From contig JAFKLL010000011.1 of the NCBI GenBank assembly GCA_017304845.1, forward strand, positions 145,480 to 199,136: a stretch of DNA of 53,657 nucleotides, in the 5' to 3' direction. A program made the translations under genes and the position numbers. The notes under the pieces are model-generated. The model ran no database searches and had not been told where the DNA came from. It saw nothing but the letters and a program-made list of their open reading frames with translations. Every line of letters begins with the position of its first letter. Position 1 is the first letter of the stretch. Shown piece after piece: positions 7,415 through 15,562 of the stretch. Origin of the DNA: Solirubrobacterales bacterium (GTDB lineage: Bacteria; Actinomycetota; Thermoleophilia; Solirubrobacterales; 70-9).

Positions 7415-8605
7415 ATGAACAGCACTTTCGTAAACCACGGCCGCAGGGCCCTCACCGTGAAGGTGGCACTCGCCGCGCTTCTGGCCGCGTGCATCGCGAT
7501 GGCCTTCGGCGCGAACCACGCGAAGGCCGCCGGCGCCGGTGACCCCTTCGACGCCACCTTCAACTACGCCGGCCTCAACGTCGACGTCACGCTCGCCCAG
7601 CTCGACGAGCTCGTCCTCACCGAAGCGGACTCGCCGCTGACCCTGCAGGGCACCTACGACGACGCCAACGGCAACTTCACGCTGCCGAAGGCCTCCGGCC
7701 TCAACTTCCCCGACGTCTCGCTCGAGATCGACGACGGTGTCAACCTCGACGCCAACATCGCTCTCGCCAGCGACGGCCACGGCAACTACAACGACTCGAC
7801 CGGCGTCATGTCCGCCGATCTGAGCATCGCCCTGACCATCGGCGTCAGCGACGTCGCGGCTCTGCCGCTGCCGGGCCTCGGCTCCGGTCCGCTGTCCTGC
7901 GTGTTCGCCCCGATCAACGTCTCGTTCTCCACCGAGAACGGTTGGCCGCACGACGGTTCGGCTTTCGCCGACCCGGCCACGATCGAGAACGGCGCCCTCG
8001 CCGGCGCCTGGCGCTCGAAGCCGAAGGCGACCGTCGTCCCGGGCAAGGGTGCCCAGGCCACCTGTGACCTGATCTCCAACGTCCTCAAGCCGGTCGGCGG
8101 CCTCTGGCTCGCCAACAGCTCGACCCCCATCACCACGATGCCCCCCGCGACGGCCCCCAAGCCGCCGGAGGAGACCTGCGCCGAGCACAACATGGTCGGC
8201 AAGTTCCCCGACTGCAAGACCCCGCCGGATCCGGAGTGCGAGGAAGGCCAGATCGGGACCTACCCCAACTGTGAGAACCCGAAGGGCAAGATCACCAAGG
8301 TCGCCTTCGCTCCCGCCAGGGGCGTGGTCAAGGCCGGCAAGAGCGTCAAGCTGAAGCTCAAGGTCACCAACTCGGGCAAGGCCGCGATCACCGCCGCGGT
8401 CAAGCTCAAGTCGTCGAACCGCAAGGTCACCGTCGCGAAGTCGCTGCGGGTGCCCGTGCCGGCCGGCAAGACCGTGACCAAGGTCGTGGTCGTCAAGGCC
8501 AACAAGAAGGCCAAGGGCAAGGCGATCATCACCGCCTCGGCTTCCGGCAAGTCCGGCAAGTCGACCCTGACGGTCAAGGCCGCCAAGAAGAAGCGCCGCC
8601 GCTAG
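7415..8605 (+). CDS. Secreted protein with repeated Cys-Gly-Pro linker and basic C-terminus (paralogue 2)
   Basis: About 396 residues. Adjacent ATGs are at 7412 and 7415; GGAGG at 7406-7410 favours the second. The signal peptide ends near ANHAKAAGAG. The N-terminal domain shares with paralogue 1 the GNYN(D/K)STGV segment and a late GGLWLANSS (SIWLAGSS in paralogue 1). The linker is longer and holds two copies of a C..GxxGxxPxC unit (CAEHNMVGKFPDC and CEEGQIGTYPNC) against one in paralogue 1. The C-terminal CARDB-like domain starts at VVKAGKSVKLKLKV and ends in KAAKKKRRR. It is probably an abundant extracellular or wall-associated protein; function unknown. Confidence 0.82.
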   Translation: MNSTFVNHGRRALTVKVALAALLAACIAMAFGANHAKAAGAGDPFDATFNYAGLNVDVTLAQLDELVLTEADSPLTLQGTYDDANGNFTLPKASGLNFPDVSLEIDDGVNLDANIALASDGHGNYNDSTGVMSADLSIALTIGVSDVAALPLPGLGSGPLSCVFAPINVSFSTENGWPHDGSAFADPATIENGALAGAWRSKPKATVVPGKGAQATCDLISNVLKPVGGLWLANSSTPITTMPPATAPKPPEETCAEHNMVGKFPDCKTPPDPECEEGQIGTYPNCENPKGKITKVAFAPARGVVKAGKSVKLKLKVTNSGKAAITAAVKLKSSNRKVTVAKSLRVPVPAGKTVTKVVVVKANKKAKGKAIITASASGKSGKSTLTVKAAKKKRRR

Positions 8606-8628
8606 GTCACCGCTTCAATGGATTGAGG

Positions 8629-8658
8629 AGGGCCCCGGAGCGATCCGGGGCCCTTTCT
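8629..8658 (+). terminator. Rho-independent terminator of secreted paralogue 2
   Basis: A perfect 11-base-pair stem (8629-8639 with 8644-8654), loop GCGA, followed by TTCT. Confidence 0.85.
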
Positions 8659-8714
8659 CTTGGGCTGACGCGAAGGCGAGGAACGGCCGTTTCTCGATAG
8701 CCTGTCGGCTCCGT

Positions 8715-8787
8715 GGCGAGGTAGCTCAGTTGGTAGAGCACACGACTGAAAATCGTGGTGTCGCCGGTTCGATCCCGGCCCTCGCCA
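8715..8787 (+). tRNA. tRNA-Phe (anticodon GAA)
   Basis: Acceptor GGCGAGG/CCTCGCC, D stem GCTC/GAGC, anticodon stem CACGA/TCGTG with loop CTGAAAA (GAA at 8748-8750), T arm GCCGG-TTCGATC-CCGGC and discriminator A. CCA is not encoded. Confidence 0.96.
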
Positions 8788-8795
8788 CCTCGACG

Positions 8796-8820
8796 AAACG
8801 GGCCCCTCGGGGCCCGTTTT
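8796..8820 (+). terminator. Terminator after tRNA-Phe
   Basis: AAACGGGCCCC pairs with GGGGCCCGTTT and runs into TTTTCC. The helicase gene on the other strand ends 16 bases further on, so it may act in both directions. Confidence 0.8.
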
Positions 8821-8835
8821 CCGTTTCGGACGACG

Positions 8836-11004
8836 CTACTTCGCGCCCGCCATCGCCTCGAGCAGATCGATCGCCCCGGCCTTGAAGAGCGGCTCGTTCA
8901 GGTTGCCGCACTTGGGGCTCTGGACGCAGGACGGGCAGCCGGAATCACAGGGGCACTCCCGGATCAGGCCGAGCGCGTCCCCGACCAGCCGTGGAAAGAG
9001 GTCGAAGGCCCGTCGGGTCAATCCGATCCCGCCCGGGTGGCCGTCGTAGATGAAGATGGTGGGCCGGCCGGTCTGGGCGTGGACGTTGGTCGAGAGGCCG
9101 CCGAGGTCCCAACGGTCGCACATCGCGATCAGGGGCAGGACCGCGATCTGGCCGTGCTCGGTCGCGTGCAGGGCGCCAAGCATCTCGTTCAGGGCCATGC
9201 CACCGATGAACTCGTCCGGGATCTCGTACCAGAGGCCCCGAGTGGTGAACTCCTGCTCGGGCAGGTCGAGGTCGACCAGATCGAAGGGCTCCCCGTCCGC
9301 GTTCAGGATGCGTTGATACGCCATCACCTGATCGGTGACCGCGATCTCGCCGAAGCTGAGCTTCACGCCGCAGCATTCCTTCGAGTCGAGGACCCGCTCG
9401 ATGAAGATGTCGGTCTCGACCCGGGGCCGGGTGTACCAGTCGTCCTCGAAACGGTGGACGATCGCCTGACCCTCGGCCGGGTCCAGTTGCTCCACCTCCC
9501 AGGAGGTGCCGAGATGCATGTAGATCGCGCCCGGATGGATGGTCGTGAAGGCCCGGCCGGTCTCGACCGTGCCGATCACCTCGCCCGAGCCCCGGTCGAT
9601 CACGGCGACGTCGCCGGCCGAGGAGGACCGGAGCGACACGTCCGAGGCGGCGAAGGCGGCGCGGCGGGGCACCAGGCCCTTGCCGGCCCGGCGCAGCTCG
9701 CCGCGGCTGACCAGGGCTTGACCGGCGTCCTCCAGACCGCCGCCGAAGAACTCCTCGTCCTCCGTTGTCAGCGGCAGCTCGAAGGCGGCTGCGATCAGGT
9801 GCTGATCCCGGATCTCGGGCGAGAGGTGATCGAGGATCGCCGCCTCGACCGGGCGCTCGAGGAACTCGTCGGGGTGACGGCAGAAGTATTGGTCGAGGCC
9901 ATCCGGCCCGGCCACGTAGACCGCGAGCCCCCGCTCCTTGCGTCCCGCCCGGCCCCACATCTGCTTCAGGCCGGCGACGGTGCCGGGGAAGGTGACGCAG
10001 ATCGCCGCGTCGAGGCCGCCGATGTCGATCCCCAGCTCCAGGGCGTCGGTGGACGCCACCCCGAGCAGCTCCCCGGAGACCAGCTTCGCTTCGATCTCCC
10101 GGCGTTGGGCGGGCGTGTACCCGGCCCGGTAGGGAGCGATCCGCTCGGCCAGCTCCGGGCGCCCTCGGGCGATCAGGCGGTCGGCCGCGAACTTGCGGAT
10201 CAACTCGATCCCCTTGCGGCTCTTCAGGAAGCAGATCGTCCGCACCTCGTTCGCGACCAGATCGGCGAGCAGGTCGGCCGCCTCGGCCAGGGCCGAGCGC
10301 CGCGCCCCGGTCGCCGGATTGACCAGCGGCGGGTTCCAGATCCGGATCTCCCGCCCCGCCCGGGGGGCGCCGTCGCGGTCGACCAGCCGCGCCGGGACGC
10401 CGGTCAGCCGCTCGGCCAGCTCGGCCGGGTTGGCGATCGTCGCCGAGGCCATCACGAAGCGGGGGTCCTTCCCGTAGGCGCGGGCCAGGCGCCGCAGCCG
10501 CCGCAGGACGTTGGCGACATGGGACCCGAAGACGCCCCGGTAGGTGTGGGCCTCGTCGACCACCACCCAGTCCAGGTTCGCGAAGAAGTCTCCCCAGCCG
10601 CGATGGTGGGGCATGATCCCGACGTGGAGCATGTCCGGGTTGGTCAGCACCAGGTTGCTCCGGCGGCGGATCTGCGGCCGCTCGTCGCGGGGGGTGTCGC
10701 CGTCGTAGATGGCCGGCCTCAGCCCCGGGGCGCCGAGCTTGGCCAGGGCCCGGGCCTGATCCTGGGCCAGAGCCTTGGTCGGGTACAGGTAGAGGGCCCG
10801 GACCTTGTCGTCCGCCGCGATCGCGTTCAGGACCGGCAGGTTGAAGGCGAGCGACTTGCCGGACGCGGTCGGCGTGGTCAGGATCACGTTGCCCTCGGCC
10901 GACGCCTCGAAAGCCTCGGCCTGATGCTCGTAGAGCCGGTCCATCCCGTTCGCCGAGAGAGCGGCGGCCAGGCCGGGATCCAGCTCCTCCGGGATCGGCG
11001 CCAT
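8836..11004 (-). CDS. DEAH-box helicase with C-terminal Cys cluster, MrfA/YprA-like
   Basis: 722 residues from ATG at 11004, chosen because GGAGG sits six bases upstream; the longer frame would run into folP. Superfamily 2 motifs in order: Q-like segment YEHQAEAF, Walker A TPTASGKS (about 44-51), DEAH in VVVDEAHTYRG, ASATI, FLKSRKGIEL, and QMWGRAGRKERG (motif VI). The C-terminal part has CPCDSGCPSCVQSPKCG, a metal-binding cluster typical of DUF1998 proteins such as Bacillus MrfA, a DNA-damage repair helicase. A role in repair is inferred from the family. It lies 97 bases downstream of folP on the same strand. Confidence 0.88.
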   Translation of the reverse strand: MAPIPEELDPGLAAALSANGMDRLYEHQAEAFEASAEGNVILTTPTASGKSLAFNLPVLNAIAADDKVRALYLYPTKALAQDQARALAKLGAPGLRPAIYDGDTPRDERPQIRRRSNLVLTNPDMLHVGIMPHHRGWGDFFANLDWVVVDEAHTYRGVFGSHVANVLRRLRRLARAYGKDPRFVMASATIANPAELAERLTGVPARLVDRDGAPRAGREIRIWNPPLVNPATGARRSALAEAADLLADLVANEVRTICFLKSRKGIELIRKFAADRLIARGRPELAERIAPYRAGYTPAQRREIEAKLVSGELLGVASTDALELGIDIGGLDAAICVTFPGTVAGLKQMWGRAGRKERGLAVYVAGPDGLDQYFCRHPDEFLERPVEAAILDHLSPEIRDQHLIAAAFELPLTTEDEEFFGGGLEDAGQALVSRGELRRAGKGLVPRRAAFAASDVSLRSSSAGDVAVIDRGSGEVIGTVETGRAFTTIHPGAIYMHLGTSWEVEQLDPAEGQAIVHRFEDDWYTRPRVETDIFIERVLDSKECCGVKLSFGEIAVTDQVMAYQRILNADGEPFDLVDLDLPEQEFTTRGLWYEIPDEFIGGMALNEMLGALHATEHGQIAVLPLIAMCDRWDLGGLSTNVHAQTGRPTIFIYDGHPGGIGLTRRAFDLFPRLVGDALGLIRECPCDSGCPSCVQSPKCGNLNEPLFKAGAIDLLEAMAGAK

Positions 11005-11101
11005 CCGCGCCTCCGCGGTCGGCTCCGAGGCGCTCTCGACGATACGCCCGTCCCGTCGGGCCGGATCGATCGTGACCGCCCAACGAGAGGAGAGCAGAGA
11101 T

Positions 11102-12016
11102 TCAGACAACGGGTTCGTCCCGGGGCGGCTCGCGGCGTATCTCCTCGGCGATCCGCAGGCCCGGATCGACCTCGGCCTCCCCGTGCAGGGCCTCCCAGAC
11201 CGCCAGGAAGTCTCGCGTGCCGGCGACGTCGTGGACGCGGAGCAGCCTGCCGCCCGCCGACATCCCGAAGGCCAGCGCCGCGAAGGTGCCGGCCCCACGC
11301 TGGGAAGGCGGACGGTGGGTGATCGCCCCGACGAAGTCCTTGCGCGAGACGGCCAGCATCATCGGGCAGCCGAGGCCCCCCAGCTCCGGCAGGCCCCGGA
11401 GCGAGTCGACGGTCTGGCGGGGGGTCTTGCCGAAGTCCGGGCCGGGATCGATCACGACCTGATCGGCGCCGATCCCCAACTCGTCCAGCTCCCCCAACCG
11501 CTGCCGGAAGAACTCCAGCTGATGCGCCGTGATCCCGTCCGGGTAGGCGGCCTCGTCCCAACGCTGGGACTTCGGCTCGACCACCGTGTGCATCAGGACC
11601 ACGCCGGCCCCGGCCCCGGCCGCGACCTCCATCAGCGCGCGGTTGCCGCCGCCGCTGATGTCGTTGACGATCGCCGCCCCCGCCTCGAGGGCCGCGGCGG
11701 CCACGGCCGGCTTGTAGGTGTCGACCGAGACCACGGCCTCGGCCTCGACCGCCGCTTCGACCACGGGCATGATGCGCCGGATCTCCTCCTCGGCGGTCAC
11801 GGCGGGGCGATTGGTCACATTCGACTCGCCCCCGATCTCGATCACCGCCGCGCCATCCTCCAGGTGCCGGGCGACCTGCGCGATCGAACCCGCGGTCGAA
11901 CGGTCGCCGCGATCGGAGAACGAGTCGGGCGTCGCGTTGACCACACCGACGATCAGCGGCCGGGCCACGTTGACCGGGCCGACGGCGGTGCGTAGGGTTT
12001 CCTGGGTCAGGGTCAC
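11102..12016 (-). CDS. folP: Dihydropteroate synthase
   Basis: 304 residues of TIM-barrel synthase that joins p-aminobenzoate to a pterin diphosphate in folate synthesis. Motifs: VVNATPDSFSD, VVSVDTYKPAV, IVNDISGG, VVIDPGPDFGKTP, AVSRKDFVGAI and a C-terminal RVHDV. The usual GGESTRPG loop is altered to GGESNVTNRPA. The GTG start at 12016 follows a TAGCAT box by seven bases. Mycobacteria also have a folP homologue (folP2) beside gpgS, and that one is reported to lack synthase activity; here the catalytic Asn, Asp and Lys positions are kept, so activity is plausible but unproven. Confidence 0.85.
   Translation of the reverse strand: MTLTQETLRTAVGPVNVARPLIVGVVNATPDSFSDRGDRSTAGSIAQVARHLEDGAAVIEIGGESNVTNRPAVTAEEEIRRIMPVVEAAVEAEAVVSVDTYKPAVAAAALEAGAAIVNDISGGGNRALMEVAAGAGAGVVLMHTVVEPKSQRWDEAAYPDGITAHQLEFFRQRLGELDELGIGADQVVIDPGPDFGKTPRQTVDSLRGLPELGGLGCPMMLAVSRKDFVGAITHRPPSQRGAGTFAALAFGMSAGGRLLRVHDVAGTRDFLAVWEALHGEAEVDPGLRIAEEIRREPPRDEPVV
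11970..11998 (+). promoter_or_regulatory. Promoter for gpgS inside folP coding DNA
   Basis: TTGACC (11970-11975), 17-base spacer and TAGGGT (11993-11998) point rightward. Transcription would start about 14 bases before the gpgS ATG, within the first codons of the oppositely oriented folP. Confidence 0.55.
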
Positions 12017-12017
12017 G

Positions 12018-12896
12018 ATGACGATGCTAGACACCTTCGACCACACGGACTTCCAGGCGGCCGAGATCCGCCGCAATCTGCGCGACCGAGTCAGCGTGGT
12101 CATCCCCACCCGCGACACGGCCGGGACGATCGCGGCGACGATCGCCGAGCTGCGCCTCCTGGTCGAGGAAGGCATCGTCGGGCAGATCCTGGTGGTCGAC
12201 GCCGACTCCAGCGACGGGACCGCCGACCTTGCTCGGAGCGCCGGGGCGGAAGTCTTCTCCGAGAACGAGCTGGTCGACGGGTTCGGCCCCGCCCGCGGCA
12301 AGGGAGACGCGATGTGGCGGGCCCTGGCCGCGGTGACCGGCGAGATCGTCGTCTACGTGGACGGCGACATCGCCGACTTCGGGCGCCACTACGTCACCGG
12401 CCTGGTCGGGCCGCTGCTCGACCCCGCCAAGCACTTCGTCAAGGGCCGCTACCGTCGCCCCTTCCGCTACGGCGAGACCGAGGAGCCCGCCGGCGGCGGC
12501 CGGGTGACGGAGCTCGCCGCACGTCCGTTGCTGGCCCGTCTCGCACCGGAGCTGCTCGCCTTCGACCAGCCGCTCGCCGGGGAGGTGGCGGCCCGCCGCG
12601 AACTGCTGGAGGCCATCCCCTTCGCCTGCGCCTACGGGGTCGAGATCGCGATGCTAACCGACGTCTGGGACCGGGTCGGGATCGAGGGCATGGCCCAGGT
12701 CGAGCTCGGCACCAAGCGCAACGCACACCAGTCGCTGGCCGCGCTCAGCGGGATGTCCTCGGAGGTGATCGCCGCCCTGGCCGACACGCTGGACCGGCTC
12801 GGACGCGAGGACACCGGGAGACTCTCGGCCGTCGCCGGGACCGGGCCGGAGATGGTCATGCGCCCGCCCTACGCCACTCTCGCGCCTTCCAGATAG
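12018..12896 (+). CDS. gpgS: Glucosyl-3-phosphoglycerate synthase (GT81 family)
   Basis: 292 residues from ATG at 12018 (a second in-frame ATG is at 12024; AGGG at 12009-12012 favours the first). The GT-A fold motifs are VVIPTRDTAGTI, VVDADSSDGTADL and VYVDGDIADFG, followed by the acceptor-region KGRYRRPF and a GEVAARREL segment. GpgS transfers glucose from a nucleotide sugar to 3-phosphoglycerate, the first step to glucosylglycerate, a compatible solute and, in mycobacteria, a precursor of methylglucose polysaccharide. The folP neighbour and the HAD phosphatase downstream support this. Confidence 0.86.
   Translation: MTMLDTFDHTDFQAAEIRRNLRDRVSVVIPTRDTAGTIAATIAELRLLVEEGIVGQILVVDADSSDGTADLARSAGAEVFSENELVDGFGPARGKGDAMWRALAAVTGEIVVYVDGDIADFGRHYVTGLVGPLLDPAKHFVKGRYRRPFRYGETEEPAGGGRVTELAARPLLARLAPELLAFDQPLAGEVAARRELLEAIPFACAYGVEIAMLTDVWDRVGIEGMAQVELGTKRNAHQSLAALSGMSSEVIAALADTLDRLGREDTGRLSAVAGTGPEMVMRPPYATLAPSR
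12024..12029 (-). promoter_or_regulatory. Putative -10 box for leaderless folP
   Basis: Read on the minus strand, TAGCAT ends seven bases before the GTG at 12016, and no Shine-Dalgarno sequence lies between. The box lies within the start of gpgS. Confidence 0.45.
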
Positions 12897-12899
12897 CCT
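12894..12899 (+). promoter_or_regulatory. Putative -10 box for the HAD phosphatase gene
   Basis: TAGCCT includes the stop codon of gpgS and ends nine bases before the next ATG; no Shine-Dalgarno sequence is present. Confidence 0.4.
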
Positions 12900-12908
12900 G
12901 GGCGGCCC

Positions 12909-13715
12909 ATGAGCCTCCGCTGCGTCTACACCGATCTCGACGGCACCCTGCTCGGCGCGGGCGCCTCCCTCTTCACCGACGAGGAGGGCAACTTCTCGAT
13001 GATGCAGGCCCGCGGGCTCGAAGCCTGCTCACGGGCCGGGGTCGAGGTGGTGATCATGTCCGGCCGGCGGCAGGTCCAGGTCCACGAGGACGCGCGGATC
13101 ATCGGCCAGACCTCGTTCATCTTCGAGGCCGGCGCCGCCTTCTCGATCGATCGCGAGATCACGATGATGACCGGCGATTTCGAGCTCGACCCGGAGCGCA
13201 CCGTGGTCGAGCAGATCAGCGAGCGGGGCGTGCCCGAGCTGCTGATCGAGTCGTTCCCCGACAGGTTCGAGTTCCACGAGCCCTGGCATGTCAACCGCGA
13301 GATGTCCCACCTGTTCCGAGGTGAGGTCGACCCGGCCGAGGCTAACCGGATCCTGGAGGAGAACGGGCACGGCGATCTGCGCCTGCTCGACAACGGCGCG
13401 ATCCACCGGCGGATGGCGGGCATCGAGCAGGCCCACTGCTACCACCTGGTCCCGAAGGGGGTCTCGAAGGCGAATGCGGTCGCCGCCCACGCCCGGGCCC
13501 GGGGCTACGCGCTGGAGGAGACGATCGCGGTCGGCGACTCGGTCGAGGACCTCGAGGTCGCCCCCGCCGTGGGCCGCTTCTTCGTGGTCGCCAACGGGCC
13601 CGAGAAGGATCCCGGCGTGCGCGGCGCGATGAGCCGTTTCCCCAATGCCACCGTGACCGAGGCGCGAAACGGCGCCGGCTTCTACGAAGCCGTGGTCACC
13701 TCGCTCATGGCCTAG
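12909..13715 (+). CDS. HAD-family phosphatase, mannosyl/glucosyl-3-phosphoglycerate phosphatase-like
   Basis: 268 residues with the HAD nucleophile motif YTDLDGTLLG (Asp at 8 and 10), MSGRR (motif II), PKGVSKANAV (motif III Lys) and AVGDSVEDLEVAP (motif IV). The Cof-type cap and size fit mannosyl-3-phosphoglycerate phosphatases. It starts 12 bases after gpgS, so its most likely substrate is glucosyl-3-phosphoglycerate, giving glucosylglycerate. The substrate is inferred from the neighbour, not from residues. Confidence 0.78.
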   Translation: MSLRCVYTDLDGTLLGAGASLFTDEEGNFSMMQARGLEACSRAGVEVVIMSGRRQVQVHEDARIIGQTSFIFEAGAAFSIDREITMMTGDFELDPERTVVEQISERGVPELLIESFPDRFEFHEPWHVNREMSHLFRGEVDPAEANRILEENGHGDLRLLDNGAIHRRMAGIEQAHCYHLVPKGVSKANAVAAHARARGYALEETIAVGDSVEDLEVAPAVGRFFVVANGPEKDPGVRGAMSRFPNATVTEARNGAGFYEAVVTSLMA

Positions 13716-13718
13716 GAT
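13713..13718 (+). promoter_or_regulatory. Putative -10 box for the DtxR-family gene
   Basis: TAGGAT overlaps the preceding stop codon and ends six bases before ATG 13725, which is the spacing expected if the A of ATG is the first transcribed base. Confidence 0.5.
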
Positions 13719-13724
13719 CACTTC

Positions 13725-14435
13725 ATGAGCGAAGCTCACGCCACAGTCGCGGAAGAGGAATACCTGCAGACGATCTTCTGGCTGATGGAGGCGGGCCTGC
13801 CGATCACCGGCGCCAACATCGCCCGCGCCATGCAGCTCTCGCCGCCGACCGTCCACGAGATGGTGAAGCGGCTCGAACGCGACGGGTACGTCACCCGCAG
13901 CGCCGACAAGATCCTTCACCTGACCGAGACCGGGCGGGTCGAGGCGGAGCAGATCACCCGCCGCCACCGGATGATCGAGCGTTTCCTGACCGATGTCCTA
14001 GGCATCCCCTGGGACGAGGTCCACGAGGAGGCCGAGCGTCTCGAGCACGCGATGTCCCCGGTCCTGGAGGAACGCATGCGGGCCGCGATCGGCGACGCCA
14101 ACACCTGCCCCCACGGGCACCCGATCGACGGGGTCCGGGAGCAGGGCGCGCCGCTGGCCGACGTCGACCTGGGCGCCGAGATCATGGTCCTGCGCTTCGA
14201 GAACGAGGCCGAGAGCCTGCTCCACTACCTCAAGGACATCGGCCTCGAACCGGGCCTCAAGGGGAAGGTCGCGGCCAAGGACGACGAAACGGTCCTGATC
14301 GAGTCGGCCGACGGCAAGCACGAGGTCACCCGCACCGTCGCCGAGACGGTGACCGTGCGAGCCGACCCGGCACCGCCGCCGAGGGCGGCGCTACCGGATC
14401 AGCTCGTCATCTCCAGCGACCGCTACGGCCGCTAG
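13725..14435 (+). CDS. DtxR/MntR-family metal-dependent transcriptional regulator
   Basis: 236 residues: winged helix (about 10-72, with SPPTVHEMVKRLERDGYV as recognition region), dimerisation and metal domain (about 75-150, with CPHGHPI), and a C-terminal FeoA/SH3-like domain. By spacing against DtxR, ancillary-site ligands His79, Glu83 and His98 correspond to His81, Glu85 and His100. The primary site Cys102-Glu105-His106 corresponds to Glu104-Glu107-His108, and Met10 to Glu12, as in MntR. The protein thus has the three-domain IdeR plan with Mn-type ligands. No transporter target lies nearby. The stop overlaps the stop of the convergent aminotransferase by four bases. Confidence 0.87.
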   Translation: MSEAHATVAEEEYLQTIFWLMEAGLPITGANIARAMQLSPPTVHEMVKRLERDGYVTRSADKILHLTETGRVEAEQITRRHRMIERFLTDVLGIPWDEVHEEAERLEHAMSPVLEERMRAAIGDANTCPHGHPIDGVREQGAPLADVDLGAEIMVLRFENEAESLLHYLKDIGLEPGLKGKVAAKDDETVLIESADGKHEVTRTVAETVTVRADPAPPPRAALPDQLVISSDRYGR

Positions 14436-15502
14436 AGGCAGCCGGCGATACGGGCGATGCCTTCGTCCATCTGGTCCGAGGGGACCGAGGCGAAGGAGAA
14501 GCGCAGGCTCTGCCGGCCGCCGTCGAGCATGAAGTCGGTGCCCGGGATGAAGGGCGCCCCGGCGTCCTTGGCCTTCTGGGCCAGCGCGACGGTGTCCCGG
14601 TTCTCGGCCAGGTCGGCCCAGAGGAAGTAGCCGCCGCCGGGGACCACGAACCGGGCCTCGGGGATGTTCTTCTCGAGGGCCGCGATCAGGGCGTCGCGAC
14701 GCTCCTCGAGCGCGACCTTCACCTTGGCGATGTTCTCGTCCAGGACGCCCGACTGGCAGAGCTCGAGCACCAGCGAGCCGGCCAGCATGTTCGGCGAGAT
14801 GTAGTTCTCGTTGGCGATCTTGGCCATCGCGGCGATCTGGCCGGCGGGACCGGCGAGGTAGCCGACCCGGACGCCCGGGCTCACCGTCTTCGAGAACGAG
14901 GAGGCGTGGATGACCTTGTCGGCCTGATCCATCGAGAGCATGGTCGGCGGGGGTTCCTCGCCGAAGGGCAGCTCGCGGTACGGGTCGTCCTCGAAGATCG
15001 TGAAGTCATGCTCGGCGGCGAGATCGACGAGGCGGCGGCGCTTCTCCTCGGAGAGGGTGCAGCCGGCCGGGTTGTGGAAGTTGGGGATGATGTGGGCCAG
15101 CTTGATCGGGCCCGATTCCAGGGCCTTCTCGATCGCGTCGACGTCGATCCCGTCCTCCTCGAGGGCGACGGGCACGAACTCGACCCCGATCTGCTCGAGC
15201 AGCAGCAGGGTGCGGTCGTAGCTCGGCTGTTCGACCACGACCCGGTCACCGGGGGAGAGCAGGTGCCGGAACAGCATCGCCCCGGCCTCCAGGGAGCCGT
15301 TCGTGGTCATGACCTGCTCGGCGGCGATGCCGTGCCGGTCCGCGATCCAGGCGCAGAGCCCGGGATGGCCGATGCCGACGCCGTAGGAGAGCGCCTTCTG
15401 CCAGTCCTCCTCCAGGGCCTTGACCGTGGCCTTTCGCACGGCCTCGACCGGGATCAGGTCGGGACTGGGGGCACCTCGGGCAAAGCTGATCGTGTCTGGC
15501 AT
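14432..15502 (-). CDS. PLP-dependent class I/II aminotransferase (2-aminoadipate aminotransferase-like)
   Basis: 356 residues of fold-type I aminotransferase. Seen: NFHNPAG (substrate Asn, about 141-147), IFEDDPYREL with the cofactor-binding Asp and Tyr, the Schiff-base lysine in SSFSKTVSPGVRVGY (Lys205), and the C-terminal Arg in LRFSF. The sequence resembles LysN-type aminotransferases of broad specificity; the substrate is not determinable. ATG at 15502 has GAGGA six bases upstream. It lies 60 bases downstream of the membrane AP protein on the same strand. A TATCAT at 15550-15555 (minus) could give it its own start. Confidence 0.87.
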   Translation of the reverse strand: MPDTISFARGAPSPDLIPVEAVRKATVKALEEDWQKALSYGVGIGHPGLCAWIADRHGIAAEQVMTTNGSLEAGAMLFRHLLSPGDRVVVEQPSYDRTLLLLEQIGVEFVPVALEEDGIDVDAIEKALESGPIKLAHIIPNFHNPAGCTLSEEKRRRLVDLAAEHDFTIFEDDPYRELPFGEEPPPTMLSMDQADKVIHASSFSKTVSPGVRVGYLAGPAGQIAAMAKIANENYISPNMLAGSLVLELCQSGVLDENIAKVKVALEERRDALIAALEKNIPEARFVVPGGGYFLWADLAENRDTVALAQKAKDAGAPFIPGTDFMLDGGRQSLRFSFASVPSDQMDEGIARIAGCL

Positions 15503-15517
15503 GGGAATCCTCGTGTC

Positions 15518-15532
15518 GCCCCGCGGCGGGGC
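15518..15532. repeat. GC-rich inverted repeat upstream of the aminotransferase gene
   Basis: GCCCCGC-G-GCGGGGC, perfect seven-base arms, in the 5' leader of the aminotransferase about 9 bases before its ribosome site. It could be a terminator remnant for the gene before or a leader structure; it has no U run in the minus direction. Confidence 0.35.
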
Positions 15533-15562
15533 CTTTTCAGGGGCGTTCGATGATAGCGGCGG

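Noticed and set aside
11005..11298. Longer N-terminus for the helicase
   Set aside because: It would overlap the folP coding region and has no ribosome site; ATG 11004 has GGAGG at good spacing.
8755..11322. Open frame of 855 codons on the plus strand
   Set aside because: It lies antisense to the helicase and folP genes, begins within tRNA-Phe, and its product is Arg/Gly/Asp/Pro-rich with no recognisable motif. It is a by-product of high GC.
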